Made by a program: the position numbers and the translations under genes
In this document: positions 44,261-53,133 of the stretch, in pieces
Layout of the letters: every line of letters begins with the position of its first letter
Numbering within the stretch: the stretch's first letter is position 1
DNA from: an uncultured Pseudomonadota bacterium
Lineage (GTDB): Bacteria > Pseudomonadota > Gammaproteobacteria > Steroidobacterales > Steroidobacteraceae
Direction: 5' to 3'
DNA: 64,000 nucleotides
NCBI GenBank assembly: GCA_903862885.1
Contig: CAIOZU010000028.1
Coordinates: forward strand, 1-64,000
Notes under the pieces: model-generated
Database searches by the model: none
Seen by the model: only the letters and a program-made list of their open reading frames with translations
What the model was told of the DNA's origin: nothing

Positions 44261-45371
44261 GATCCACCAGACCATAGACACTACGAAAATCCAGATCTCT
44301 CATCACAATCACGGATAGCCGCGCCCCAGTTGACACGCGGATAGTAGGTGGGATCCCGATAGAGTCCTTCAGCGCCTCACTAGCCACATCGTGTGACGCC
44401 TGAGCGTTATAGACAATCGCGCCGGCTCCCTGACTGCGCGTAGTCACCGCGGTGACTCCCGCATCGAACAGCGACAACATGACCGCTGCACCGAAGCGCT
44501 CGCCGGTGTGGCGATCCACTTCCCCTGGCACCCCGGATCGTCCAAGCGCATCAGTGCCTGGAGATTGAAGACTGACCACTACCCCCGTGGGCGTACGCGC
44601 TTCATTCCACAATAGCACCACGCGTGCTTGACCTGCCCTGACATCCGTTTTGATCTCGCCAATGAGTCGCGTCCCGCGCTCTAAAAGAACGACCCGACCA
44701 TCGGCACCAAAAACATCCTTGCCTAGCACACAGGTGGATAGTCCGGGTAGGGTTGAATCCACAGCCGTCTCTAGGGTGCAATTCAAGAACGAGCCTTTCG
44801 GCAACAACCAGCGCTGTGTCGGCAATACGGTGGCGGCCACAGTGACCACGGATATCGGTGCTGCCCTGTCGGCGCCAACGCTGAGGCGAGGACTAAGAAC
44901 GCGCTCAGTGCGTGTCGCTATGGCATCGATGCCGACTGAGTCAGCCTCATTAATTAAAGTGGTTGCACGAATTGTCACCGGTGCCGCGTACACCGGCGGA
45001 CGAGCGGCGGTCGTCCCCGCCGACATGGCCGCCAACTGACTCGGCGACGTGAGCGCATCGGGAGACAACTGCAGACCACTGTGCTCAAGGCCAGTGGACA
45101 CGGGTGACGGCACTTCCACAGGCGGTGGCGCGACTCCTAAGCTCGGCAACTTCATCTCTGATCGACTTACCGTGCGGGCTGACTGATGGGGCGCACTGGC
45201 AGTTTCTTTGGCACGGTGGCTCACCTCGCTGTAGTAGGCAATGAGCAGCCCCACCCCAGCGGCCACCATGAAACCCGTAGCGACATAGTGTGGCAATCGT
45301 TGTGCCAGAAGTCGTGGACCGCGCATCTGTGCTATCCCACGATCACCGGGAATACCAGTATCCTTTCTCAT
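44250..45371 (-). CDS. virB10: VirB10 (TrbI-like) core-complex protein
   Basis: A 373-residue protein with one N-terminal membrane helix (YVATGFMVAAGVGLLIAYY), a proline-rich linker, and a C-terminal beta-barrel domain. RWLLPKGSFLNCTLETAVDS and LLERGTRLIGEIKTDVRAGQ are the VirB10/TrbI signature blocks. It spans both membranes and links the ATPases to the outer pore. It overlaps virB9 by 4 bases. Confidence 0.92.
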   Translation of the reverse strand: MRKDTGIPGDRGIAQMRGPRLLAQRLPHYVATGFMVAAGVGLLIAYYSEVSHRAKETASAPHQSARTVSRSEMKLPSLGVAPPPVEVPSPVSTGLEHSGLQLSPDALTSPSQLAAMSAGTTAARPPVYAAPVTIRATTLINEADSVGIDAIATRTERVLSPRLSVGADRAAPISVVTVAATVLPTQRWLLPKGSFLNCTLETAVDSTLPGLSTCVLGKDVFGADGRVVLLERGTRLIGEIKTDVRAGQARVVLLWNEARTPTGVVVSLQSPGTDALGRSGVPGEVDRHTGERFGAAVMLSLFDAGVTAVTTRSQGAGAIVYNAQASHDVASEALKDSIGIPPTIRVSTGARLSVIVMRDLDFRSVYGLVDHGD

Positions 45372-46174
45372 GGCTGCACCGTAAACGTTGTCCGCTCAAC
45401 CGTGTCGAGTACGGTACCGCTGGTCGCGCGGCGTGCGTCACTGTTAGGGTGGCGGTTCACAAGACATCCCACCTCAGATCCGCGTCGTAAGACAAAGCGC
45501 TCCGCTAAGTGATGAATAACCAACACGTCTTTCTCCGTATGAGAGTTGACTAAAGCCTCTTCCCCATCCGGGGTCGCCACATAGACCGCTGGCCACTCCA
45601 TTTGTGGTGGAAAGAACAGCCGCAGCTGCATGCCATCATCAAACGCGGCACGCGGTCGCAAGGACGCTGGCCCACAAAACCAATAGTCGTTGTTTTTTTG
45701 TGGGGACGTCCCATTCAGACGCTGCTCGGCGTCGCTGAATGCCCGACTCTGAGTCGCACTCACCGCGGGCGGGTACTTAAATTGCAACGAGTACAGCGGA
45801 TGATCTTTGGGACTGACTTTTGCTAGCGCCCGGTAATCGATCACATACACCCGACGGTTGGTCAGGATAGTTAGATTAGAGTGGGTCACCGGCTGCCTTG
45901 CTTTTAAAAATAAGTGATGCCCCTCCGCAGCGACATCAAGGCTCGCGGTATCGCCTGCCCCTAAACTCACGAACTGCTCGTCGGGCGCGAACTCTATATG
46001 CAGGTGATAGCCCACCCACAAAGTCAGATTAATCACCTGATCAGGCAGGTAATCAACAACCCTCATGCGTTCATCTCCCGTCTCACCGGCGTGCGCTGGC
46101 ACCGGCAGGGTCAAGCCACACGCCACAGCCATTAAGCCGATGAGTGCTGACACCCCTAAGTGTCGGCGACTCAT
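45368..46174 (-). CDS. virB9: VirB9 core-complex protein
   Basis: A 268-residue exported protein; GVSALIGLMAVACGLTLPVP is a signal peptide. VIDYRALAKVSPKDHPLYSL and LRPRAAFDDGMQLRLFFPPQ are the two domains of VirB9, the second binding the outer-membrane lipoprotein VirB7. It forms the outer ring of the core complex. It overlaps virB8 and virB10 by 4 bases each. Confidence 0.92.
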   Translation of the reverse strand: MSRRHLGVSALIGLMAVACGLTLPVPAHAGETGDERMRVVDYLPDQVINLTLWVGYHLHIEFAPDEQFVSLGAGDTASLDVAAEGHHLFLKARQPVTHSNLTILTNRRVYVIDYRALAKVSPKDHPLYSLQFKYPPAVSATQSRAFSDAEQRLNGTSPQKNNDYWFCGPASLRPRAAFDDGMQLRLFFPPQMEWPAVYVATPDGEEALVNSHTEKDVLVIHHLAERFVLRRGSEVGCLVNRHPNSDARRATSGTVLDTVERTTFTVQP

Positions 46175-46911
46175 GAACGCACCCGAGTACTGCGCGCATC
46201 CTGACTATGTAATACAGGCGTCGGGTCGGTGGGCAACAGTTCTGGCTCTTTTCGGTACTCTAAGACCTTGAAGCCCAATGGATTAGCGGCGCGTATCCGA
46301 ACATCTGTAGAGGGCGCAGAGAATGCGGTCTGTAGAGTGGCCACATAATGCTCAAGCTCAGCCGCGCCGCCCGCGGCACGTTGTGTAGCCGTTTGAAAAC
46401 GAACCTGCAATGTATCATTCCCCTCAGACGTCCTCTTTAAAAAAGACACCGCCTGCACTTGGACAGTGACCGCAGCATCCTGCGCATAGCGATTCAGCGG
46501 GGAGTCGGCATTAGTGCGCGTCCACAGTGCAGCCCACGCCTGGTTCATGGGCGCTGAATGAAAGGCCCCAACGGTCATATAGTCTGTTTCCGCGAGGGCG
46601 GCCACATAGCGCTCCCGCTCCGTCACATACTGGGTCACTAAATAGCGAGTAACCGTCTCTGGAAGATCCGTCCGGCCGATATAGTGAGGCACCACATCCA
46701 CGACGCCCGTGGTGTTATCGACCCGGATCAGATAGGGCTCTATTTTTTTCAGTGGCAGTAAAACCAGCAGGGTCACGACGCACCCTACGGAGAGCACCAT
46801 GGCGCCAGCGGTGACCCGCCAGGCTATGCGATGACTGTCGCGCAACAACACACTACGATCCACGTCCCAACTGAACGCCTCGGCATAGTACGGTTCATCA
46901 ATCTTATGCAT
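46171..46911 (-). CDS. virB8: VirB8 inner-membrane assembly factor
   Basis: About 246 residues from ATG 46911. YYAEAFSWDVDRSVLLRDS precedes the single membrane helix (AGAMVLSVGCVVTLLVLLPL), and the periplasmic NTF2-like domain carries VVPHYIGRTDLPETVTRYLV. VirB8 nucleates assembly of the secretion complex. Its start lies inside the last codons of the small lipoprotein gene. The longer reading frame to 46983 is mostly that gene read in another frame. Confidence 0.9.
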   Translation of the reverse strand: MHKIDEPYYAEAFSWDVDRSVLLRDSHRIAWRVTAGAMVLSVGCVVTLLVLLPLKKIEPYLIRVDNTTGVVDVVPHYIGRTDLPETVTRYLVTQYVTERERYVAALAETDYMTVGAFHSAPMNQAWAALWTRTNADSPLNRYAQDAAVTVQVQAVSFLKRTSEGNDTLQVRFQTATQRAAGGAAELEHYVATLQTAFSAPSTDVRIRAANPLGFKVLEYRKEPELLPTDPTPVLHSQDARSTRVRS

Positions 46912-47044
46912 GAGGCACCTCGATATTTTGGTTAATTGGCACCCAGGGGCCATGACACGCGGCCCTTTGATGAACCCCCACACAGCCGCACAGCAACCCC
47001 CCTGTGAACAATGCGGTCAATACGATTCCTAACAGCGCTCTCAC
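46904..47044 (-). CDS. virB7: VirB7-like outer-membrane lipoprotein (46 residues)
   Basis: A short gene read from GTG 47044, with a strong GGAGG at 47055-47051. Residues 4-16 are hydrophobic (LLGIVLTALFTGG), then LLCGC is a lipobox with Cys21 as the lipid-bearing residue. The mature part includes CHGPWVPIN. It overlaps the virB6 stop by 4 bases (GTGA) and the virB8 start by 8 bases, exactly where virB7 is expected. VirB7 binds VirB9 at the outer membrane. The coupling, ribosome-binding site and lipobox together make this convincing despite its small size. Confidence 0.82.
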   Translation of the reverse strand: MRALLGIVLTALFTGGLLCGCVGVHQRAACHGPWVPINQNIEVPHA

Positions 47045-47985
47045 ACTGCACCTCCTTTTCTTGGTAACTTCTCTGGTTCTTCAATTGCCCAGTCATCTGA
47101 GCTCTCGCTTGCATTCAAAACGGCGGTCGCCGCACCAATGGTCAACCCACCTAGAGCCGTCGCTGCGCGCTCCACGACGCCATTGGTTGATAGGGCAAAG
47201 CCTCCAGCGAGGCGCGCAGCAATCGGTAACACTTGGCGCAAAACCATCAGTACCAGGCCTGTGGTCAGCACCAAGTTGAGCGCGTCGACTGTCATCAGAC
47301 TGCTTCCCAGTGCTGCCGTTTGCGTGGCATAGGACTGCACGAAATCCAGCATGAGGACAGCCACCATCATGGTGATGATGCTGACCAAGGCATAATTAGT
47401 TAACTCATGAATCCACGCCTCAAAGAAACGCCGCGTGGGTTGAAATAGGGTCATCACGATAAATAGCGGCCCTAAAGCCAGCAAGACCGCCAGAGCGATT
47501 CGGGCGAGTGAAATGAGAAACATCGTGTACACACACACAAACGCCACCAGCAGATACACTGCTGCCGCGACCAAGTAAAACCCGGGATCGCCGGTCAGGA
47601 TATTGGCCTTATCCCACAGAAGGCCTGCTGCCGTGCCGCCCTGCGCCCAGATCTGGTCGACCATAGTGACCGGATCTGAGGCGCCGACTAACTTCGCGGC
47701 CAATTGGTTCGGGGCGGTAAAGAAGGTATCCACCAAGAGATCGTTATAGGCCCATAATTTCAGGCCCACACCAAATACGACCACTATAGTGAGTAGTCGC
47801 TTCACCCCCTCTAGGATGGGTTCTTCAATTTGACCACGCAGGTGCAAGTAACCCCATAGCATCACTGCGATGACTGCCATGGAGACCACCGCCGGCTCAA
47901 TAGCGGAAGCTAACTGCGCAGCATGCACACTGATGTAGGTCGTCAGACGCGCGGAGAGCCAGATCCAGTAGGTTTGGAAAAACAT
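47041..47985 (-). CDS. virB6: VirB6/TrbL inner-membrane channel protein
   Basis: About 314 residues with six or more membrane helices (AVVSMAVIAVMLWGYLHLRG, FLISLARIALAVLLALGPLF). FQPTRRFFEAWIHELTNYAL is the conserved VirB6 loop. It forms the inner-membrane translocation channel. ATG 47985 overlaps the virB5 stop (TGATG); GTG 47988 is equally possible. Confidence 0.9.
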   Translation of the reverse strand: MFFQTYWIWLSARLTTYISVHAAQLASAIEPAVVSMAVIAVMLWGYLHLRGQIEEPILEGVKRLLTIVVVFGVGLKLWAYNDLLVDTFFTAPNQLAAKLVGASDPVTMVDQIWAQGGTAAGLLWDKANILTGDPGFYLVAAAVYLLVAFVCVYTMFLISLARIALAVLLALGPLFIVMTLFQPTRRFFEAWIHELTNYALVSIITMMVAVLMLDFVQSYATQTAALGSSLMTVDALNLVLTTGLVLMVLRQVLPIAARLAGGFALSTNGVVERAATALGGLTIGAATAVLNASESSDDWAIEEPEKLPRKGGAV

Positions 47986-48704
47986 CACGGTGCCGGTGGA
48001 ATGGGCTGGAAGCGAGTCGCAAAGTGCCCATGGTTCACAAAGGCTGACTCCCGCGCGCTCTGCTGACTGACCGCCTGATCAGCGGCCGCGATCTGCGCCA
48101 AGGACTGCAACTTGGCATTGTCATTAGCCAGTAGAATCTGCTCTCCGAGAATTCTCGCCTGTAAGTCAGCGATCGCCTTGGCGTCGGTCGCTGCACCGAT
48201 CTCATTAATGAGGGAGGTCAGTTCATTGAAGCGCGTACTCGCCTCCGTATAAGCCGCACGACTCAGAATTTGGTGGGTTGCGTGAGTCATTCGCTCACGA
48301 ATAACGAGCTCGGAGAGCTGTGGCGATAATCGGCTAAGCATCGCTTGTGTCATCACCGAGTTCTGAGTGGTCTGACGGGTGACTTCGCTACCCAAGCCTG
48401 CGTACTGAGCGCCACCCCCACCGCCGCTGACCGCGATCAGGGTTTGGGCATCATTGGGGAGGTAATTAAGCGTCTGCGGGGAGGAGCGCAGAAGTGACTG
48501 CATACCGCGAGTACCGGTGAGCGCGCTGTGTGTCTGCTGTAACTGCCGCAGTTGCATTTGCATGGCTTGGAGCTGCTGGCGCCAGGCGCTCACTTGCTGG
48601 ATAAGCTGTTGAAAAGCGGCGCCATCGAACACAGCCATCTGGGCTTGTGCCATGGTTGGCACGATCAGGACCATAGTCATGGCAATCATAGTGAATCGTT
48701 TCAT
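47985..48704 (-). CDS. virB5: VirB5 minor pilus subunit
   Basis: About 239 residues from ATG 48704, preceded by AGGAG. MKRFTMIAMTMVLIVPTMAQ is a signal peptide. A long helical bundle follows (FQQLIQQVSAWRQQLQAMQM), typical of VirB5/TraC tip adhesins. The longer frame starts within virB4 and was rejected. It is separated from virB4 by only 8 bases. Confidence 0.88.
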   Translation of the reverse strand: MKRFTMIAMTMVLIVPTMAQAQMAVFDGAAFQQLIQQVSAWRQQLQAMQMQLRQLQQTHSALTGTRGMQSLLRSSPQTLNYLPNDAQTLIAVSGGGGGAQYAGLGSEVTRQTTQNSVMTQAMLSRLSPQLSELVIRERMTHATHQILSRAAYTEASTRFNELTSLINEIGAATDAKAIADLQARILGEQILLANDNAKLQSLAQIAAADQAVSQQSARESAFVNHGHFATRFQPIPPAP

Positions 48705-48712
48705 GGGTTCTC

Positions 48713-51154
48713 CTAATCTGTGGTCGTGGGACGTGAGAGAAAAGCCGGTAGCCACCGTGTCGGTTCTGAGCCGTGGACGGTGATGAGTTGTTCTAACTCG
48801 GTCACTGAACTCGACCGCCCGGAGATCACCTTGAGTTCTGCGTCAAAGCCTTTGAGGTCCAGTTCCGCGACCACACTCTCATGGCCCTGCTTGATTAAGA
48901 AGCGGCGCGAGCCCGAGGTGATTTCCGTGTGAATGAGCTCATATTCACGTTCAGTGAGCCCAAAGCCGTCGATATAGTCGGCGCGATGCGCGTCCGGATT
49001 TGGAAAAAATATCTTCGTCGGCGTCTGCTCGATGAGTGTGCGAGCGATGGCACTCGTGAGTACATCATGTGGGCTTTGAGTGGCGAAGGCGATCACTCCA
49101 TTGCGCTTGCGCCAGGTATTGGTGCCATCCTTAGCCAAGGACTCAAAGATTGGGTCGCCGAGGAGCTTGGCAAATTCGTCAAGCCAAGCGACAAAGCGAC
49201 GGCCATCTAGGAGATTTTCAAGCAGATGGAAAAGATACTGAACGAGAGGCGCGCGGATGACGGGGTCCTCTATGACATCGGTCATATCAAAGCCCAGCAC
49301 GGTCGCTGCATTGAGAATCGGTACGATGCGATCGGTCGATGCGTCAAAAACAGTGCCTAACTCGCCGCCGGTGCTCTGACACCAGCGGGACAGTCGTGCG
49401 TAGACGCCGTCCTGAACGGTGGGGTCTAAGAACTCGAGTAAGCGGGACAACCGTCGGTCCGAGATCGGTAGCAATAGAGTGCCGGCTAAGGCATCGTCCA
49501 ATTCCAGTTCATCACGGGCACTCAGCGGCCGCGTCGGACTGTATAAGAGCGCACGCAGCCAGCCAGTCAGAAAGGCGCGATTGGCAGGATTGTCTGGTAA
49601 CTGCAGCGGGTTACAACCAGTCTCAACACCACGCTTTAGACTGAGATACTGACCACCAAGTGCTCGAATTAATATCTCTAGGCCGCGGTCCTTGTCGAAG
49701 ACCACTTGAGTCGCTTCGTGCTTTTGCAGCAAGCACAATAAGAACCCGACCAGCACCGTCTTTCCAGACCCCGTGGGTCCACAGATAAAGGTATGGCCGG
49801 TGTCGCGGTGACTTCCGCCGTCTGGATCTTTCGGGTCTGAGGCATGCAGTGAAAAGTAATAGGGTGAGGCGGCGGTCGTTTTTAGCACCGTGAGAGCATC
49901 CCCCCAGTGATTGCCACGCGCACGACCCAACGGATACTGATGAAACGGCGATAACCCGGAAAAATTGCGACTGGTGATCGGCGCAATCCTCGGTCGCGAT
50001 GAAAAATTACCCGGTAGTTGTGCCCAGAACGCGGCCTCTAGGGCAATGTCTTCACGCGCAACCACCATCCCGGCATCACCCAAAATGGAGCGCGCCGTGG
50101 CCATCCCTTTTTGCAAGTCATTTAATATCCACTGACGATCGGTCTCGATACCGCTCACTAGGGGGCTAAGCACATGCAAAGAAAAGTGATGTTGGCCGAA
50201 CACAAATTCATTACTTCCCAGTTGATCAAGGGCCGTTTTTAGAGCGGTTGCTTGCGACACGGCAACGTCCGCAGCGTTTCGCAGGCGGTGGTATTGCCGA
50301 TTCAGAAGGCCCATCGCGGTGGACTTACTAACGAATGAGAAACTTTGCGTTAAAACGAAGGCGAATGGCGTACTCAGCAGACGATTTAAGAGGCCGGGTG
50401 AGGTAGGTGTTGGATATTCCTTAATGGCAAGGGTTGCACCAAATCGCGTACCGGTGGCTGTTCGATACTCCAATGTTTCATGGCCTACCAGCAATCGGGT
50501 GGTGGCAAGCGCGTCACTCAGCGGTGCCCGCGGTAGGGGGATGGGCTGCGGTTCCCCATTTAGTAAAAGTGCGAGGAACTCGAGCAGCCGTGAGTACTGT
50601 CGACCATCTTTAATGTAGCAACCTAATCTATCTAGCTCATAGACCTTCAATGCTCCCTCCACCTGAGTGGCCAGCTTAGAGATCGTGTCAATAGCTGCCA
50701 GCTGCTCCTGGCGCAGGCTTTCGTCGTCTCTGGCGGTCAGCCACTGCATCGCGGCACTGGTTATGCGCGAGTTCATGGGGCGATACACCAAGGTGAGATA
50801 CAGCTCGTTTACCCACAACGTCTCGCCGGCAAGGCGCTTGAGATAGCGATCCGACAGGGAGGTAGCAAAGTCACCATCGATCGGCGTGGGTGCGAACACC
50901 GACTCGCGCCGACGGATGACGTGACTCCATAGAGAAACCTCTGGCGAGGCTTGATTACGCAGCCAAACATTGAGGCGTTCATGGGCGCTATTGATCTGTT
51001 GATCATCGGCGCACTCAAAGCCGACGCCACCCACCCGCCACGACACGAGGTAGTCACCGGATGCAGTAGAGACCACGTTCTGAGTCACATGCGCCCGGTA
51101 AGGCAGATGCAGGGCGGCTGGCACCGCGTGTTTTAGTGAGGCCAGCGCGCTCAT
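48713..51154 (-). CDS. virB4: VirB4 secretion ATPase
   Basis: An 813-residue ATPase. FICGPTGSGKTVLVGFLL is the Walker A loop and RFVAWLDEFAKLL the Walker B region; NGVIAFATQSPHDVLTSAIA is the following conserved segment. VirB4 energises pilin extraction and substrate transfer and binds VirB3 and VirB8. It overlaps virB3 by 4 bases. Full family length, no frameshift. Confidence 0.94.
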   Translation of the reverse strand: MSALASLKHAVPAALHLPYRAHVTQNVVSTASGDYLVSWRVGGVGFECADDQQINSAHERLNVWLRNQASPEVSLWSHVIRRRESVFAPTPIDGDFATSLSDRYLKRLAGETLWVNELYLTLVYRPMNSRITSAAMQWLTARDDESLRQEQLAAIDTISKLATQVEGALKVYELDRLGCYIKDGRQYSRLLEFLALLLNGEPQPIPLPRAPLSDALATTRLLVGHETLEYRTATGTRFGATLAIKEYPTPTSPGLLNRLLSTPFAFVLTQSFSFVSKSTAMGLLNRQYHRLRNAADVAVSQATALKTALDQLGSNEFVFGQHHFSLHVLSPLVSGIETDRQWILNDLQKGMATARSILGDAGMVVAREDIALEAAFWAQLPGNFSSRPRIAPITSRNFSGLSPFHQYPLGRARGNHWGDALTVLKTTAASPYYFSLHASDPKDPDGGSHRDTGHTFICGPTGSGKTVLVGFLLCLLQKHEATQVVFDKDRGLEILIRALGGQYLSLKRGVETGCNPLQLPDNPANRAFLTGWLRALLYSPTRPLSARDELELDDALAGTLLLPISDRRLSRLLEFLDPTVQDGVYARLSRWCQSTGGELGTVFDASTDRIVPILNAATVLGFDMTDVIEDPVIRAPLVQYLFHLLENLLDGRRFVAWLDEFAKLLGDPIFESLAKDGTNTWRKRNGVIAFATQSPHDVLTSAIARTLIEQTPTKIFFPNPDAHRADYIDGFGLTEREYELIHTEITSGSRRFLIKQGHESVVAELDLKGFDAELKVISGRSSSVTELEQLITVHGSEPTRWLPAFLSRPTTTD

Positions 51155-51534
51155 CGCTGAAACCCCACCGACTCCACCACCAGCATCATCGGCTTATCTT
51201 CACGGCAAGGAGCAGGTAGCGGTCCATAGCTCACCGCCTGCCATAATCGTGTCCCGCGAAACCCTGCGCGGGCTCGCACCCTACCCCACACCGTGACCAA
51301 TTCGAAAAATCGGGGCTCGACCAGACAGAGCATCCAAGCGATGGCATGCATCGGTAAGGCAAGTAGCAACATCAGCAGGTTTTTGCTGACTAGAAACGCT
51401 TCAAGGGTCATAAAGGCCGTGACCAGCAAGGCCGCATACGGGACGCCTAACGCCATCGCCGGACGAGTGATGCCAATAAACAGACTATCGGTGGTGATCC
51501 CCCGCCCCACCTGCGCACGACCTCGCTTAGACAC
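51151..51534 (-). CDS. virB3: VirB3 inner-membrane protein
   Basis: About 127 residues from GTG 51534, which overlaps the virB2 stop by 8 bases with GAGGAC upstream. SLFIGITRPAMALGVPYAAL is the diagnostic VirB3 start, followed by two membrane helices. The longer frame reads through virB2 in another frame and has no match. It sits between pilin and VirB4, with which it works. Confidence 0.87.
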   Translation of the reverse strand: MSKRGRAQVGRGITTDSLFIGITRPAMALGVPYAALLVTAFMTLEAFLVSKNLLMLLLALPMHAIAWMLCLVEPRFFELVTVWGRVRARAGFRGTRLWQAVSYGPLPAPCREDKPMMLVVESVGFQR

Positions 51535-51814
51535 CGGCGAGTCCTCGAATCCAAGACACCACTTGCGGCGCACCGAACACGAGCATGATCCCCAACGCAC
51601 CACCGGCCGCCCAACCCCAGCTGATGCGGTTAAACCATGCCCCGACACCCAAAGCCATCACCGCAATCACGGCGACTGGGGTCAGAATAGTCAGCAAGTT
51701 GCTCTGGAACGCACTCGCTCCAGTGGCAAAGGGACTGGACTGGGCCAAAACCGGTGTGACGTGTGCAGCCAACGCGGTAAGAATGAATAGACGGCGAATC
51801 GATGCGTGATACAT
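51527..51814 (-). CDS. virB2: VirB2 major pilin
   Basis: A 95-residue pilin precursor. FILTALAAHVTPVLAQ is a signal peptide ending at an AQ-type cleavage site, and the mature chain has two hydrophobic helices (LLTILTPVAVIAVMALGVGA and WGWAAGGALGIMLVFGAP) as in VirB2/TrbC. It is the first gene of the virB run, and its ribosome-binding site sits inside a hairpin. No virB1 transglycosylase precedes it. Confidence 0.9.
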   Translation of the reverse strand: MYHASIRRLFILTALAAHVTPVLAQSSPFATGASAFQSNLLTILTPVAVIAVMALGVGAWFNRISWGWAAGGALGIMLVFGAPQVVSWIRGLAGV

Positions 51815-51818
51815 AAGG

Positions 51819-51837
51819 CCTCCAAAAAAAGGAGGCT
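51819..51837 (-). promoter_or_regulatory. Hairpin covering the virB2 ribosome-binding site
   Basis: On the coding strand GCCTCC (51837-51832), seven T, then GGAGGC (51824-51819) form a perfect 6-base stem. The second arm is the virB2 ribosome-binding site, five bases before its ATG. Folding would hide the site and could limit pilin translation, and through coupling the whole run. The effect is inferred from sequence alone. Confidence 0.55.
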
Positions 51838-52097
51838 CAGAATCACGCCTTAGCCTTGTGTTCGCGAGCGCTTAATCTGCTGCGTTTATTGAGAAATGCA
51901 AGAGACCTATAAAATCAAATACGTATCCCACACCTTTCAGAAAAAGGACTCAATCGAATGGACGAGGAACAGCGCTTTTGTGCCAAAAGACCCCGGTTAT
52001 CTCGCTTGACTATTGCTCAATATCGTCAGGCCGCTTAGTCTCTACGGGAACTCGTCACCGCCACACTTGTTATTCGTCTGCCTCAAGGGGATCTCTA

Positions 52098-53012
52098 TTG
52101 ACCGACCTCAGCCCCGACCTCGAGCAGGCTGCCGCACAGCTAGAAGCCCACCCCGATTTCCGAGTCCTGCGACGACTGGTGGCGCGTGACCAATTTGAAT
52201 CCCAACCGTCAGGTGAGATCGCCACCGCAGTCGTCTTAGATACCGAAACCACCGGTCGTGATCCTGATACGGATAAAGTCATTGAACTTGCTCTCGTCAA
52301 GTTTGAGTACGAAGTCGGTACCGGTCGAGTGATCCGTGTGAAAGAGGTCTACTCAAGCCTCGAAGACCCCGGCTTTCCCATCCCAGCGGAAACCATCGCT
52401 ATTCATGGCATCACCGATGAGATGGTGGCCGGCCACCAGCTAGACGATAGCCAGATCGCACAGTTCATGACCGGCGTTCAATGGGTGATTGCTCACAACG
52501 CCAGCTTCGACCGCCCCTTCACCGAAGCCAGATTGCCACTTTTCAAGGAGGTCGCTTGGGCTTGCACGCATGTGCAAATCCCTTGGTCGGATGAGGGCTT
52601 CAGCGGATCAAAACTTGAGTATTTGGCGTGGTCATCTGGGTTTTTCTATGATGCGCATCGCAGTGAAATTGATTGTCGGGCGCTGCTCGAGTTATTACGG
52701 CGGCCACTCCCTAAATCAAAACAGATTGCCCTACAGGTGCTGCTCACCCAAGCCACTGAGCCCGTCCTTCGTCTGTGGGCAACGGGCTCCCCTTTTGACA
52801 GTAAAGACGCTCTTCGCTTAAGGGGCTATCGTTGGGATGCGGCACGCAAGATTTGGCATCGAGTGGTCGCAAAAGCTGATGCCACCGCGGAAAGTGTCTG
52901 GCTCAAGGAGCACGTCTATAAGAGCCGCCCCGCACAGATCGAAGTCGAGGTGATCGACGCTAAGCTGCGCTTTGCCGACCGCCCCGGTCCGAGAAAAAAT
53001 CGAGTCATTTGA
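52098..53012 (+). CDS. DEDDh 3'-5' exonuclease with DUF5710-like tail
   Basis: About 304 residues from TTG 52098, preceded by AAGGGGA. VVLDTETTGRDPDTDKVIEL is motif I, VIAHNASFDRPFTEA motif II, and HRSEIDCRALLELL motif III of the DnaQ/epsilon-type exonucleases. The C-terminal RGYRWDAARKIWHRVV resembles the DUF5710 segment, probably a small binding module. It would trim DNA 3' ends. It diverges from virB2 and precedes the zinc-cluster gene, which also carries a DUF5710-like segment. The frame upstream of the TTG has no family match. Confidence 0.82.
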   Translation: MTDLSPDLEQAAAQLEAHPDFRVLRRLVARDQFESQPSGEIATAVVLDTETTGRDPDTDKVIELALVKFEYEVGTGRVIRVKEVYSSLEDPGFPIPAETIAIHGITDEMVAGHQLDDSQIAQFMTGVQWVIAHNASFDRPFTEARLPLFKEVAWACTHVQIPWSDEGFSGSKLEYLAWSSGFFYDAHRSEIDCRALLELLRRPLPKSKQIALQVLLTQATEPVLRLWATGSPFDSKDALRLRGYRWDAARKIWHRVVAKADATAESVWLKEHVYKSRPAQIEVEVIDAKLRFADRPGPRKNRVI

Positions 53013-53133
53013 CGCGTTGGCATCCAATCTGTGCATTTCTACCTAAAGAGGCCAGATTGTCGGCGTGACAGCGCGGACTACGCGGCGAACACTCTCCCGG
53101 TCGCGCCTATGCGCCTACCCAAATGGAGTGTTT

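Noticed and set aside
46932-47114. 60-residue minus-strand frame overlapping the virB6-virB8 junction
   Set aside because: It has no membrane or lipobox features; the frame with the lipobox at 46904-47044 is the coherent gene.
51535-51648. Longer VirB3 start
   Set aside because: The extra residues come from virB2 read in another frame; GTG 51534 has a ribosome-binding site and the normal VirB3 start.
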